A stretch of 64,000 nt of DNA from Pseudoalteromonas sp. DL-6 (GTDB lineage: Bacteria; Pseudomonadota; Gammaproteobacteria; Enterobacterales; Alteromonadaceae): assembly GCF_004328665.1 (NCBI RefSeq), contig NZ_CP019770.1:2480001-2544000 (forward strand), in the 5' to 3' direction. The notes beneath the pieces were generated by a model. That model was given only the letters and a program-made list of their open reading frames with translations, made no database searches and had not been told where the DNA came from. Below are positions 52,778-62,039 of this stretch, one piece after another (position 1 is the first letter of the stretch; each line of letters begins with the position of its first letter). Made by a program: the position numbers and the translations under genes.

Positions 52778-55169
52778 AGCCTCGCTCCTTCAACAACTGA
52801 GAGATGGCATCAGCAACAGAAAGGCCTTTGCGCGTTAACTGTTTAATCGCGTTTACATCTTCTGCACGGGACGAGTACAACAGCTTGTGAAACGGATCGA
52901 CGATGAGGCGGCCAATCCCGGTGCCCATTTCGGTAATAAAGAAAATTTCGGAATAGACACCCGTGACGGTATGAACGGTTTTCAGGTATTCGTAGCCACC
53001 TTCACCTAGTGGCAAGCGACCTTCTTTTTTGAGCGCGTTGATGGTTTCAGCTTTTTGGCCAAGCAGGTACATATTGGCCGAGTTTTCAGCGATGGCTTTA
53101 CCTGTAGGACTGTCATACAAATCGTTGACCGACTGCGTTACCGTTACAGCACTGCCGCCATATTTTCGAAATCGACGGTAACCCGTTTCGATAAACTTAC
53201 CGACATCACCTTGAGTCAGCAGATCCCAGGCTTCGTCAATGAACACAATCTTGCGACGATCCCGCTCACCTAAGTACATCTCCTGTTGGATTTGGTAGAT
53301 AAGCTGAAGCAACACTACTTGTTGTAGATGCTTACGCCCCTTAAGCTCTTCTAACTCCAGAACGGTGAAACGGTTTTTGAAGCGAATATTGTTATGACCA
53401 TTAAAGAAGCGGCCATATTCGCCCTGTGTCGTAAACGGATAGAGCTGCTCACCCACGTCCTGCACACGTCGGTCTTCATGATTTTTTAAAGCCTCTGCCA
53501 CATCATCAACCAACATGGCACGACCTTTTTTCTCCCACAGTTCACGGGTCTGACGCTTTAGGTTGGCCATCTGAAAATCGGTTAATGACTGCGTAGGTGC
53601 GGCCATTGCGGCCAATAACCCAACCAGCACATCCGCTTCTTCGTCATAGTCCTCAACGATTTCAAACGGATTTAAGCAAATACCACTGTCCCGCCCGAAC
53701 TGTAAGAACTCACCGTCATAGACTTCACACAGTTTTTCATAAGAGCGACCAACATCAATCACCCAGCATTGCCCGCCTTCTGATAGGTAGGAGGAGATGA
53801 TTTCGTTCACCAGGAATGACTTACCCGATCCCGATTGCGCCGCGATGCAACAGTTGTAATTACTGCCCGAGTCATAAAGGGACACACTCATGATCTGGCC
53901 ATTACGGGAAACAAAGTTAATCACTGGCGTGCCCGTGCCTTTCCAATCTGCAAACAAAGGCAACAGAGGGATCACATGCCGTGTCGCCATGGTCTTGAAT
54001 CGAAACAAGTCGTTCATCGCTTGGCGGTCAGCACCAAATGGCAAGGCATTCAGGAAAATGGGCAAACAGAAGTACTTGTCTTCCATCAGCTCAAATCCAA
54101 GTTCTTTGAAATAGGTTCGAGCATTTGAAACAGAGCTGATCGACGCTTCTTCCGTTGGTGAAAACAGCGTCAAAGTCATATTTGCCCGAATAGGACGATC
54201 ACCTTCTTGCAAGGCTTCAAAAAGAACATCAAATCCCTTTTTCTTGGCTGCAAGCACCGGCACAAACTTGAGCATCGGGCCATAGGCCTGATTGACCGCC
54301 CATTGACGCTTCGTCTCTAGACGAGATCGCATGGCCTCGGCTGAGGGAAAGTGAATGGTGACATTCAGCAAAAAGCTTCCGCGTAAACCGCGACTGCCCG
54401 TCATCATATCGCCCGCAAAACTTGCGGCATGACCAAACCAGATCCGCTCAGGCAAGCGCTTAAAGGATAAGGTTTTAACTCGGTAATCACCCAACATCAG
54501 ACCTTGGCTATCCACTTTGATAGCTCGGTCATAATCCAACACTTGCTCTCGAAGTGGTTTATCAGCCTCACTGCGGATTGGTGATGGATTGCGCCAGGAA
54601 GCATCTTTTCCCCAGTTAAGCTGCGCACTTAATGCTGCGAGCCAATTTCGGTCAGTCATCTCCGTGACGCGAAAACCAACCGTTGCCAGCGCTTGCGAGA
54701 AAGAAGCCCGCAGCGCGGATGCTCGACTCAATTCACGTTCAGTCGGCATAGGACTTTCCAAAGGCAATTTGCAGGTGACGATCAGTTGAAAGTTGCGCAC
54801 CTGAGTCTGGGTCGATTCTTCTATCGGTTGAACCGTGCCCTCATCGAGGAAATCCGCACGTTTGCGTATCGACGCCCTAAGCAATGGATCGGATTGACGA
54901 TGCCGTAAGCCCATCATGCGCTGAAGGTCGGTTTGAATATCAGGGGATGCGTACAGGCCAACTTGCAGCAAAGTGTCTTTTGGCCAGTCGTTGTTAAGTA
55001 GAACATTAACCCTGTCTGCAACAGACTCATCACCACCAGGCAATGGGTCACATAGAAAACCAAAGCCAACACTCTGGTCTTCCATGAAAAACAGTTGCTC
55101 ATCGTCTGAATAGGCCAATACTGGCAACAGCTCTGAAGCGCGTTGCCCTGAATACAGAGAGGCTTTCAT
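52770..55169 (-). CDS. traC: TraC, VirB4-like ATPase of the mating pore
   Basis: TraC powers pilus assembly at the inner membrane. The chosen start is ATG 55169 (MKASLYSGQRASELLPVL) with GGAGGGG ahead; an ORF extension to 55187 lacks a ribosome site. The 799-residue protein has the TraC-F N-terminal domain and an ATPase domain with Walker A QSGSGKSFLVNE (about 444-449) and Walker B KIVFIDEAWD (about 641). The ATG shares a base with the dsbC stop (TAATG), giving tight coupling. Confidence 0.95.
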   Translation of the reverse strand: MKASLYSGQRASELLPVLAYSDDEQLFFMEDQSVGFGFLCDPLPGGDESVADRVNVLLNNDWPKDTLLQVGLYASPDIQTDLQRMMGLRHRQSDPLLRASIRKRADFLDEGTVQPIEESTQTQVRNFQLIVTCKLPLESPMPTERELSRASALRASFSQALATVGFRVTEMTDRNWLAALSAQLNWGKDASWRNPSPIRSEADKPLREQVLDYDRAIKVDSQGLMLGDYRVKTLSFKRLPERIWFGHAASFAGDMMTGSRGLRGSFLLNVTIHFPSAEAMRSRLETKRQWAVNQAYGPMLKFVPVLAAKKKGFDVLFEALQEGDRPIRANMTLTLFSPTEEASISSVSNARTYFKELGFELMEDKYFCLPIFLNALPFGADRQAMNDLFRFKTMATRHVIPLLPLFADWKGTGTPVINFVSRNGQIMSVSLYDSGSNYNCCIAAQSGSGKSFLVNEIISSYLSEGGQCWVIDVGRSYEKLCEVYDGEFLQFGRDSGICLNPFEIVEDYDEEADVLVGLLAAMAAPTQSLTDFQMANLKRQTRELWEKKGRAMLVDDVAEALKNHEDRRVQDVGEQLYPFTTQGEYGRFFNGHNNIRFKNRFTVLELEELKGRKHLQQVVLLQLIYQIQQEMYLGERDRRKIVFIDEAWDLLTQGDVGKFIETGYRRFRKYGGSAVTVTQSVNDLYDSPTGKAIAENSANMYLLGQKAETINALKKEGRLPLGEGGYEYLKTVHTVTGVYSEIFFITEMGTGIGRLIVDPFHKLLYSSRAEDVNAIKQLTRKGLSVADAISQLLKERGYE

Positions 55170-55861
55170 TAACGCCCCTCCAACCAAGCAGAAAGATCAT
55201 AAGGACGGCCTCGGCTGATGCGACCATCATTGGCAACGATGAAAGGCACACCTTGAATGCCCAGGATTTGAGCCGTCACCAAGGTACGCTGCATTGGTTC
55301 TAAGTTGCAGGCATCATCCTGTTCTAGGTTACCAATCCGGCCATTGAGCAATGCATCGGTGGCCGCTTTCTTGTCACGCGCACAGCCAAGCTGGCGAACC
55401 TGACGCTCTGAATCAGGACCAAGCACTGGCACAGGGAGAATTTGGAAGGTGTATTCTTTGGTTAACGGTAGGGCTTGTTTCAAAAGCTCATGGCAATGCG
55501 GGCACCGGGGGTCAACAAAGACCACCACTTTCTTTTTGCCTTCGCCTAAAGTCAGTGGGTTCAAATCATCCATTTTTAAGCCAAGACGACTTAAGTCCAG
55601 CGTGTTACCAGCTTCACTAATTTCTTCGAGGCTAGTAAGCGGCTTTTTCAACCAGGCATCATAGAGCGTGCCACCAATGACGAACCGGCCACTGTCTGAC
55701 ATGAAAACAATACGGCCATTGCTTTCGACCGCTTTCATACCAGTGACAGGTAAAGAAACCATGCCGTCAATTTTGCCAACGGGCGACACTTCAGACACAG
55801 GTTCAGCTTGAACCAATGGAGACAGCGCAAGCGCCAGAATAATTGGAGATAGTTTTCGCAT
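55169..55861 (-). CDS. dsbC: DsbC-like thiol-disulfide isomerase
   Basis: This periplasmic enzyme corrects disulfides, and the cysteine-rich TraN and TraU downstream are likely clients. The 230-residue protein has a signal peptide (MRKLSPIILALALSPLVQA), an N-terminal DsbC dimerisation-like part (YDAWLKKPLTSLEEI) and a thioredoxin domain with active site DPRCPHCHELLK and cis-proline loop QGVPFIVANDG. GAGGA precedes the ATG. It is the first gene of the traC...traN operon. Confidence 0.92.
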   Translation of the reverse strand: MRKLSPIILALALSPLVQAEPVSEVSPVGKIDGMVSLPVTGMKAVESNGRIVFMSDSGRFVIGGTLYDAWLKKPLTSLEEISEAGNTLDLSRLGLKMDDLNPLTLGEGKKKVVVFVDPRCPHCHELLKQALPLTKEYTFQILPVPVLGPDSERQVRQLGCARDKKAATDALLNGRIGNLEQDDACNLEPMQRTLVTAQILGIQGVPFIVANDGRISRGRPYDLSAWLEGR

Positions 55862-56240
55862 GAGGAGTCCTCGTTAATGTAAATCGAGGCTCCAGTCTAT
55901 GCAGTTGTCCTATGTGGACTCGGTTAGATAGATTGAAGAATTGGATGCCTTGCTAGGGTGCCACTTGTTGTTACGCACTATTAGTTCAGGTATAGCTTTC
56001 ATTCTGGCAGCCTTACAGGCTTCCCCCCAATTCATCTAGTTTATCTGAACCCGCTTTTTCACACTCTGGGTGTTAAAATTCATCACTGTGTAAACTAACC
56101 AAGTCCTTTTAATCCCCCCAGAGGTCAAGTTGACAAATTTGACACTTTTTAGCGTCATTATTGTTCACTTGCGCTCTATAAAAATTAAGTCTACACTTAT
56201 GACATGTTTAAGTGCCATCCTTGATAACTAGAGGCGTATT
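55862..56240. promoter_or_regulatory. HS2 intergenic region with mosA promoter/operator candidate
   Basis: The gap separates the minus-strand dsbC operon from plus-strand mosA and should contain both promoters. An inverted repeat CACTTA-N9-TAAGTG at 56194-56214 ends 26 bases before the mosA start and is a good candidate for MosA autoregulation. TTGACA occurs twice near 56130-56150, and a TATAAA lies at about 56177. Confidence 0.5.
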
Positions 56241-56777
56241 GTGAAAAAGGCTGAGGCAATTAAAAAGCTATTAGAATATGACAAGCGTGGTCGCTGTGTT
56301 TTTACTAATTCAGATCTGGCGAAAATCTTTCATCAAGATAATGAACGAGCATTGCGTGCGGGAATTAAACGTTTGCAAGACGATGGCTTACTCACCCGAA
56401 TCATTAATGGTGTGTACTTATACAATTTAGCGCAGTCGAAAGGCAGCGATACGTTGGAGCAAATTGCTAAAACCATTCGGCGTGGAGAATATAACTACAT
56501 TAGCCTAGAGTCTGCACTTTCTGATTTTGGAGTTATTTCGCAAATTCCAGTAGATCGCTTAACTGTTATGACAACGGGACGTTCCGGTGAATTCAAAACA
56601 CCTTTGGGTACAATTGAATTTACGCATACGAAACGAGATCCAATGGATATTTTAGAAAATACCAGTTTAGTCGGCAGACCGCTTAGGTTAGCAACGAAAC
56701 AAACTGCATACAGAGACTTAAAACGAGTTGGCCGAAATACACATTTAGTAAGCAAGGATGGGCTATATGAAAATTGA
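56241..56777 (+). CDS. mosA: MosA, AbiEi-like antitoxin
   Basis: MosA is the antitoxin half of the MosAT addiction module that keeps SXT in the host population. The 178-residue protein has an N-terminal winged-helix (KRGRCVFTNSDLAKIF, RALRAGIKRLQDDGLLTRII) and the AbiEi-like block GEYNYISLESALSDFGVISQ with TVMTTGRSGEFKTPLGTIEF. Position in HS2 between traA and dsbC is that of mosA in SXT. The AbiE type works as a type IV system in which the antitoxin represses transcription rather than binding the toxin. GAGGCG precedes the GTG/ATG region of the start. Confidence 0.8.
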   Translation: MKKAEAIKKLLEYDKRGRCVFTNSDLAKIFHQDNERALRAGIKRLQDDGLLTRIINGVYLYNLAQSKGSDTLEQIAKTIRRGEYNYISLESALSDFGVISQIPVDRLTVMTTGRSGEFKTPLGTIEFTHTKRDPMDILENTSLVGRPLRLATKQTAYRDLKRVGRNTHLVSKDGLYEN

Positions 56778-57687
56778 TCAAGAAAATTTCGCGCAATTGG
56801 TAAATAAAGCAATGCAGGTTGAAAATCTATCTCATATGCGCTCAGTGATAGAAAAAGAGCTCTTACACTACGATATTTTATTTGCGCTAGAGAAAGGTGG
56901 ACTTCTAGACAAACTAACTTTTCAAGGTGGCACTTCATTGCGCCTTTGTTATGGCGGCAATCGTTTCAGCGAAGATCTGGATTTTGCTGGCGGGAAGGAT
57001 TTCAGCTCAGCGATGCTGGCAGACATGAAACATTGTATAGAAAAGTACATTGGTGAACGATACGGGCTTGAAGTGACAGTAAAAGAACCAAAGGATCTAA
57101 AGCAAGATCCTAAATATTCTGAATTGAGCATTGATAAGTGGCAAATAGCTGTAGTGACTTCTCCTGAGAGAAAAGATCTGCCAAAACAAAAAATCAAAGT
57201 AGAAGTGGCAAACATTCCAGCCTATACAAGAGAGCCCCAACCTCTTCAAATAAACTATGATTTTTTGCCTGATGGATACAGTGATACGCTAATTTTGACA
57301 GAAAGCTTGGATGAAGTCATGGCGGATAAAATCATTTCCTTGCCTGCCACTACAAGGTATGTCCGCCACCGAGATATATGGGATTTAGCTTGGTTACAGC
57401 AACAAGGCGCGACACTCAATATGGACTTAGTTAAAAACAAGGTGTCAGATTATAAACTTGAGCACTTCAACAAAATGTTGGATAACTTTCTTGACCGACT
57501 TCCTGGTATTGTATCTAGTGAAGCGTTCATTGCAGAAATGAAACGTTTCTTACCAACAGATGTATTTGATAGAACCCTAGCTCAGGACAAGTTTCAAGTT
57601 TACCTGCAAAATATGTTGGCGAAACTATTTAAAACTGTGAGTAACGAATTACTAGGCAACGTTACTAATAATGAATTTAGAATGTAA
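56767..57687 (+). CDS. mosT: MosT, AbiEii-like nucleotidyltransferase toxin
   Basis: MosT is the toxin of the MosAT module. ATG 56767 (MKIDQENFAQLV) has AAGGA nine bases upstream; a start nine bases earlier is weaker. The 306-residue protein has the AbiEii/AbiGii nucleotidyltransferase signature GGTSLRLCYGG and SEDLDF (about residues 54-73) and later TESLDEVMADKIISLPATTR and YVRHRDIWDLAWL. AbiEii-type toxins use NTP to modify an acceptor, shown for tRNA in some members. It overlaps mosA by 11 bases, so antitoxin is made first. Confidence 0.82.
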   Translation: MKIDQENFAQLVNKAMQVENLSHMRSVIEKELLHYDILFALEKGGLLDKLTFQGGTSLRLCYGGNRFSEDLDFAGGKDFSSAMLADMKHCIEKYIGERYGLEVTVKEPKDLKQDPKYSELSIDKWQIAVVTSPERKDLPKQKIKVEVANIPAYTREPQPLQINYDFLPDGYSDTLILTESLDEVMADKIISLPATTRYVRHRDIWDLAWLQQQGATLNMDLVKNKVSDYKLEHFNKMLDNFLDRLPGIVSSEAFIAEMKRFLPTDVFDRTLAQDKFQVYLQNMLAKLFKTVSNELLGNVTNNEFRM

Positions 57688-57752
57688 AAAATTGGATCTA
57701 AAAAGCAGTGACTTTGTAGACCCAAACCTTTTAAAGGCATATTTTGAGTTTA

Positions 57753-58139
57753 TCAGGTGCCCAGTAAAACGGCGCTGATTGCTGGAACAGTTGTGCCAAT
57801 AACTTCCTGAGTGCTGGCAACAACAGGTAAAGTTGCAGACATAACACTTTCAACGACTGTTGGCGTATTGTAGAGACCCATACCGCCACCAATGCCCAAG
57901 GCAAAAGCCATCAAGCTTTGGCGAGCGATACCGCCCACAATACCCACCAGAACCATGGCTCCCGCTACGATCCGTCCCAAAGTACCTTGGGTCCAATCTT
58001 TTAGGGTATCCCACACATCAGTGAAAGCATCACCACCGGTGCCCGCAAATGAGGGCTCCGAAATCATTAACGCCATTAAACCAAGCGCACCAATAGTCAT
58101 TAGGCGCTGAGTTTGAATGGTGCGAACTGCATTTGTCAT
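57753..58139 (-). CDS. traA: TraA, conjugative pilin
   Basis: TraA is the major pilin subunit precursor. The 128-residue protein has a long leader (MTNAVRTIQTQRLMTIGALG, then LMALMISEPSFA) and a mature pilin with two hydrophobic spans, GRIVAGAMVLVGIVGGIARQ and FALGIGGGMGLYNTPTVV, separated by a basic turn, as in TraA/TrhA pilins. Its ATG overlaps the traV stop by 4 bases. It is the last gene of the traL-E-K-B-V-A operon; HS2 is downstream. Confidence 0.88.
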   Translation of the reverse strand: MTNAVRTIQTQRLMTIGALGLMALMISEPSFAGTGGDAFTDVWDTLKDWTQGTLGRIVAGAMVLVGIVGGIARQSLMAFALGIGGGMGLYNTPTVVESVMSATLPVVASTQEVIGTTVPAISAVLLGT

Positions 58140-58708
58140 TCGTTAGTTTCTCCGTAGATACTCAAGTTATCGCGCTTACCATCAGCTCCCGCTGAGGCTG
58201 AATCGCTTTGAGTCTGAAGTGGACGTAGCACTGGCGAAACCGTTCGAGGTGCTGACACCCCAATATCCCACCGGCGCGGTTCAATTTCGGTAAACACGTA
58301 GCTGGATAAATTCAGATCTCCACGGTCATCCTCCCAAGGCGCAATCCAAATTCGCATCACCCTTGAAGGAATGCGAATAGGTGCAGATTGCTGCGTCTCA
58401 GGTAATGCTGGATGGCTCAGCAGTCCTGTCTCTAAATCAGATTGTGAATACCCAGAGGGAGAACCAATTCGAGTCGCCACAGCATCAATCGTCTTGGGTG
58501 CAGCCCCATTACTTGTAAGCTCATAGACTTCACGAGCGGATAAACAGCGCACACCGTCAGGCATACCTGGGCATCCATATTCACTACTCCCAAGACCCAA
58601 TGAACTACAGCCAGACAATAAGGTTGAGCCGACTGCCAATAAAAGTAATCCAGCTTTAGACCACTGTTTTGACTGGTGCTTTGGGTTGTTCTGCATTGAT
58701 GTCATCAT
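58136..58708 (-). CDS. traV: TraV, outer-membrane lipoprotein of the secretion channel
   Basis: TraV anchors the channel to the outer membrane and bridges TraK and TraB. ATG 58708 (MMTSMQNNPKHQSKQ) is preferred because GAGGAG lies seven bases upstream and the lipobox then falls at residues 31-34 (LSGC); a longer frame from 58786 overlaps the traB stop. After the lipid-modified cysteine come YGCPGMPDGVRCLSAREVYE, the family's cysteine pair, and RIPSRVMRIWIAPWEDDRGD. The product has 190 residues. Confidence 0.87.
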   Translation of the reverse strand: MMTSMQNNPKHQSKQWSKAGLLLLAVGSTLLSGCSSLGLGSSEYGCPGMPDGVRCLSAREVYELTSNGAAPKTIDAVATRIGSPSGYSQSDLETGLLSHPALPETQQSAPIRIPSRVMRIWIAPWEDDRGDLNLSSYVFTEIEPRRWDIGVSAPRTVSPVLRPLQTQSDSASAGADGKRDNLSIYGETNE

Positions 58709-58782
58709 GGTTAACTCTCCTCTGGATACACATCTTATTGTCTGAAACGGACTTCGATCGGTTAGCAACATGCAGGATTTTT

Positions 58783-60072
58783 TCATCTTCTTGCACCTCC
58801 CCCTTGCGAAGTAGCCAACGACAACGAGGCACCACGAGTGACTATGACTTCAATTTTCCTTGCAGCGTCTACCTCTATGACTGGGAACATATTTTCTGCC
58901 ATGTCCAAATAGAACTTGGCCACTCGATCCAATGCTTTACCAGTGCCTTTAATCGCAGCGCCTTGTAATGCTTCTTGGCTCATGACTTGCTGGTACAACT
59001 GAGTATCACCGGCATTACCCGTCTGAATCGTTGGTACGGGATTCACATCAAATGCGCCTGCCAAGCCCTGAAGGAATCCGGCCATCATCGATTTGGCCAC
59101 CAGCTGGCCTTGTTTCGACACTAATCGGCCACGAATACCGGCTTTGCCGTCTTCTCCCACGGCATAAGAATCCAGTCGCGTTTCAATGACGCCACCATCT
59201 TCTCTCACACATGAAATGGTCTCGCCTCGCAAATAAGCACGCTCAGAGCTCAAATCACCGTAACCCGCGGCGATCAAGAAACACTCTTTGATATCCGCTC
59301 TAAATCGGTTGGGTAAAATGGCTTCCTTTTGAATCCTCAGCAATGCAGGAAAAGGCTCGCGCCTTGCGGACTCGTAAGTAGGTGCATCCAAACCAGTGAT
59401 CAAAGTACCTGAGATGATGCTGCCCGCCGGTAGGTACAAAGGCGGCGCTTCTTGCACAACAACCTCTGGTTCAGCAACCACTTCAGGCTCAATCATACGA
59501 ATCGTGATTGGCGGCAATGGAACATCTCGTGCTCGTGTACCTTGGCCATTGGCTGGCTGCTGATAGAGCGGATCAGGCAGCGGCGCATTGGCAAAATAGT
59601 CGTCTGGGTTAGACGGCAGTGGCTTTTCTTCTTTAGGTAATTCCATGGCAGATAAAGGCACTTCAAAACGGCTATTTGTGCCTTCAACTGCTGCATCACC
59701 TCCTGCGCGAACATCATCAAGTTCCGCTCTAAGGCGGGCCAGCTCCGCATTGACCTCACTTGGTATAGAAGGCGAACCTGGGCTTAGCCGTCCTGAATCG
59801 ACGTCACGACGCAAGCGCTCAACTTCACGACGTAACTGCTCGTTGCGCTCACTGAGAAGTTTTACGTTCGCAGCCAAACTATCGACCCCAACATCACGAG
59901 TATTGGTATCCGTAAGAATGTGCCGGATCGTTTCCTGCCGGTTCCGACTGCTTGAGCCATCGTCAGGATTAGGTGAAAACACCATCACCATAAGGATGAG
60001 ACCACCAGCAATACCAGCAACCGATAGGCTCCGCTTCATGTTCGGGCTCATTTGTTCCCATTGTGCTTTCAT
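58783..60072 (-). CDS. traB: TraB, VirB10-like scaffold protein
   Basis: TraB spans from the inner membrane to the outer-membrane complex. The 429-residue protein has one N-terminal span (SLSVAGIAGGLILMVMVFS), a coiled coil (LLSERNEQLRREVERLRRDV), a proline-rich linker (PLPPITIRMIEPEVVAEPEV), and a VirB10-type beta-barrel domain (LPAGSIISGTLITGLDAPTY, ECFLIAAGYGDLSSERAYLR, GRLVSKQGQLVAKSMMAGFL). It is 2 bases after traK, with GAGGTGAATAACG before the ATG. Confidence 0.93.
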   Translation of the reverse strand: MKAQWEQMSPNMKRSLSVAGIAGGLILMVMVFSPNPDDGSSSRNRQETIRHILTDTNTRDVGVDSLAANVKLLSERNEQLRREVERLRRDVDSGRLSPGSPSIPSEVNAELARLRAELDDVRAGGDAAVEGTNSRFEVPLSAMELPKEEKPLPSNPDDYFANAPLPDPLYQQPANGQGTRARDVPLPPITIRMIEPEVVAEPEVVVQEAPPLYLPAGSIISGTLITGLDAPTYESARREPFPALLRIQKEAILPNRFRADIKECFLIAAGYGDLSSERAYLRGETISCVREDGGVIETRLDSYAVGEDGKAGIRGRLVSKQGQLVAKSMMAGFLQGLAGAFDVNPVPTIQTGNAGDTQLYQQVMSQEALQGAAIKGTGKALDRVAKFYLDMAENMFPVIEVDAARKIEVIVTRGASLSLATSQGGGARR

Positions 60073-60074
60073 CG

Positions 60075-60974
60075 TTATTCACCTCCCACAAGAAGCGAAG
60101 GTCGCTGACTTTCCACCGCTTCTTCACGATGATTGCGAACAACCACATACAACTCAGTCTTTTCACCCGGCAACAAAATATTGCGAGGCCAGTAGGCGCT
60201 TGCCACTATATCTGGTGAATGACAGGCTATTTCACTGGCTTCTATCGGCTCATCAGCAAAGCTTTCAACCAGTCCTACATAGACGGTGAAGTAATGTCCC
60301 GTCACAATTTGCCCCTGCTTAAAACCAAACTTTAAGCCCGGCTGAAAACATTTCGGGCTTGTGTCAGTTTGGCCAGCTAAACGGATGTCATAGCCTTGTG
60401 GTAACTCATTTAGTGCAAGGCGTCTGAGTAAATCACGTAAGCTATCGACGTATGGCTGAGTCGTTTCCCAAGTGGCGGCTTTTCGGTTCACGACGCCCTT
60501 GATAGGCCACTGCTGACCATCAATAGCTAAGGTGATTTCACGCGGTGGAATACGACGAGGCACTAAGGTGACAGATAATGCGGGCGCTTCCTGACCAGGC
60601 GGAGTGATGTAAAGTGAAACCGGTGATTCTTTGTCCGTGGCTACATATACAACATTCCCCTTGATTTGCGTCTGAGCATCACTGGTTGTTCTCACCTGAG
60701 GCGATTCAAACGGCGTCACAATTCGATTCAGATGACCAAGTGCTACAGGGATCAGTTCATTAACCCCCGGTGTCATCAGTAGCGTTGTTGGCGTATCCGC
60801 TGCAACCGAATTGCTTTGAATCGGTGGATTTGCAGTAGCAGACTGCTTCATCACACTGGCTGGCACAATTGGCAATTCCACGTCTGCATACGACGCTTGA
60901 GATAAAAGGACGCCACTCAAGCTCATTGCGATTAAGCTTGATGTTATCCATCGACTAATTTTGGTTCGCATCAT
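60075..60974 (-). CDS. traK: TraK, VirB9-like secretin-type component
   Basis: TraK is a periplasmic/outer-membrane ring component that binds TraV and TraB. The 299-residue protein has a signal peptide (MMRTKISRWITSSLIAMSLS, then GVLLSQASYA). Family blocks include VALGHLNRIVTPFESPQVRT, VVYVATDKESPVSLYITPPG, and LSVTLVPRRIPPREITLAID. GGAGGG precedes the ATG, which lies inside traE (20-base overlap). Confidence 0.93.
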   Translation of the reverse strand: MMRTKISRWITSSLIAMSLSGVLLSQASYADVELPIVPASVMKQSATANPPIQSNSVAADTPTTLLMTPGVNELIPVALGHLNRIVTPFESPQVRTTSDAQTQIKGNVVYVATDKESPVSLYITPPGQEAPALSVTLVPRRIPPREITLAIDGQQWPIKGVVNRKAATWETTQPYVDSLRDLLRRLALNELPQGYDIRLAGQTDTSPKCFQPGLKFGFKQGQIVTGHYFTVYVGLVESFADEPIEASEIACHSPDIVASAYWPRNILLPGEKTELYVVVRNHREEAVESQRPSLLVGGE

Positions 60975-61581
60975 TCACCCTCCGGTTTTGCTCTTGGGTC
61001 AACTTTTCACGAACGCGCTTCGTTCTAGCTTGCCCCTCATACGTATCCATCCAACTGAGCTTTGGACGGTATTGCTCAATATCGATGTCAAACTCATAGG
61101 TGCGAGTTTGGCGCTGTTCATCTCCAGATGGCCCAGAAACCAAGGAATAACCGGTTACAAAGACATGCCCGGTTTCATACTCATACTCCACTTGTCTGGG
61201 TTGGAATTTGAGCGTGACTCGGTCTTCTCGGATTTGCCTTGCCTGAATTTCCAGTGCATCGACCACTTGCTGGTACACCGCTGGAGAAAGCAGTGGTTCT
61301 ATAGCAACCCGGATAAAGGACACATTACCCGGCGTCACGTTGCCCATAAGCTCAGCCAGGTAGAGTCCCCAGGATTCAAGGTAAGGTTGAGTGGCTTGGT
61401 TTCGCGATACTTCAGCCGTTTCAGACAAGGTTAGTGGTTGAATGGCTACCACGGTATTGCGAGAAAATGCCGCTACCGCAAGCAGCAAATTAGATAGCAC
61501 CAGCACTGCAATCAGGAACCGTTGCCATCGGTTCTCTAATTGCGTGCCTTGCCATGATTTTAAAAACACGTCGAACTTCAC
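60955..61581 (-). CDS. traE: TraE, VirB5/B8-type inner-membrane transfer protein
   Basis: TraE is an F-type assembly protein, a VirB8-like relative, at the inner membrane. The 208-residue product starts at GTG 61581 with AGGAGC upstream. One N-terminal span (FLIAVLVLSNLLLAVAAFSR) precedes a periplasmic domain (TQPYLESWGLYLAELMGNVT, VSFIRVAIEPLLSPAVYQQV, FVTGYSLVSGPSGDEQRQTR). It overlaps traL by 4 bases and traK by 20. Confidence 0.92.
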   Translation of the reverse strand: MKFDVFLKSWQGTQLENRWQRFLIAVLVLSNLLLAVAAFSRNTVVAIQPLTLSETAEVSRNQATQPYLESWGLYLAELMGNVTPGNVSFIRVAIEPLLSPAVYQQVVDALEIQARQIREDRVTLKFQPRQVEYEYETGHVFVTGYSLVSGPSGDEQRQTRTYEFDIDIEQYRPKLSWMDTYEGQARTKRVREKLTQEQNRRVNDANQN

Positions 61582-61859
61582 GGCAGATAGCTCCTGATAA
61601 ATGGATTGGGGATCGTCTTGGCTTTGGTTGGCAACAGTCCAGCCCAGTAGATGGCGTGAAGAATAAAACCATCTGGGCGACCATCACGAAAACGCCGATA
61701 GAGCTTGGTTGTCACCAACCCCAACAGGCATAAACCCAAGGAATTACCGGTAAAAATGCCGATCACTAGCCCCAACAGAATGGGAGCCATCTCATCGGCA
61801 CTCCAAAGCAGGAAGTGCGGCGGGTCATCGATATAGGACGGAATACTCACAGGTTCCAT
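61578..61859 (-). CDS. traL: TraL, VirB3-like inner-membrane protein
   Basis: TraL is a small inner-membrane protein of the pilus assembly complex. ATG 61859 (MEPVSIPSYIDDPPHFLLWS) follows GAGGAG; a GTG at 61865 is less likely. The 93-residue product has DDPPHFLLWSADEMAPILLG, one or two spans (LGLVIGIFTGNSLGLCLLGL) and the TraL-typical YRRFRDGRPDGFILHAIYWA near the end. It is the first gene of the traL-A operon, directly downstream of HS1. Confidence 0.92.
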   Translation of the reverse strand: MEPVSIPSYIDDPPHFLLWSADEMAPILLGLVIGIFTGNSLGLCLLGLVTTKLYRRFRDGRPDGFILHAIYWAGLLPTKAKTIPNPFIRSYLP

Positions 61860-61989
61860 AGTCACTCCTCGTTGTTTGAATTGAGAAGTGAAGAATGCCT
61901 TGGGATTGGTAGGTTCAGTGGTCAGCTAGATGCCGAATTCTTGAAGGTTTTGAGGTGGCTACTCAGACAAGACGGTTAAGTTCTAGACA

Positions 61990-62039
61990 AACCGAGCAAC
62001 CAGAGTTATCATTTATGATAACCTAAGTTAAGGATACCC
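61990..62039 (+). promoter_or_regulatory. Operator-like palindrome before the HigB/HigA-type pair
   Basis: GTTATCA (62005-62011) and TGATAAC (62016-62022) form a perfect inverted repeat with a 4-base centre, 17 bases upstream of the toxin ATG. It fits a site for autoregulation by the HTH antitoxin. Confidence 0.6.
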
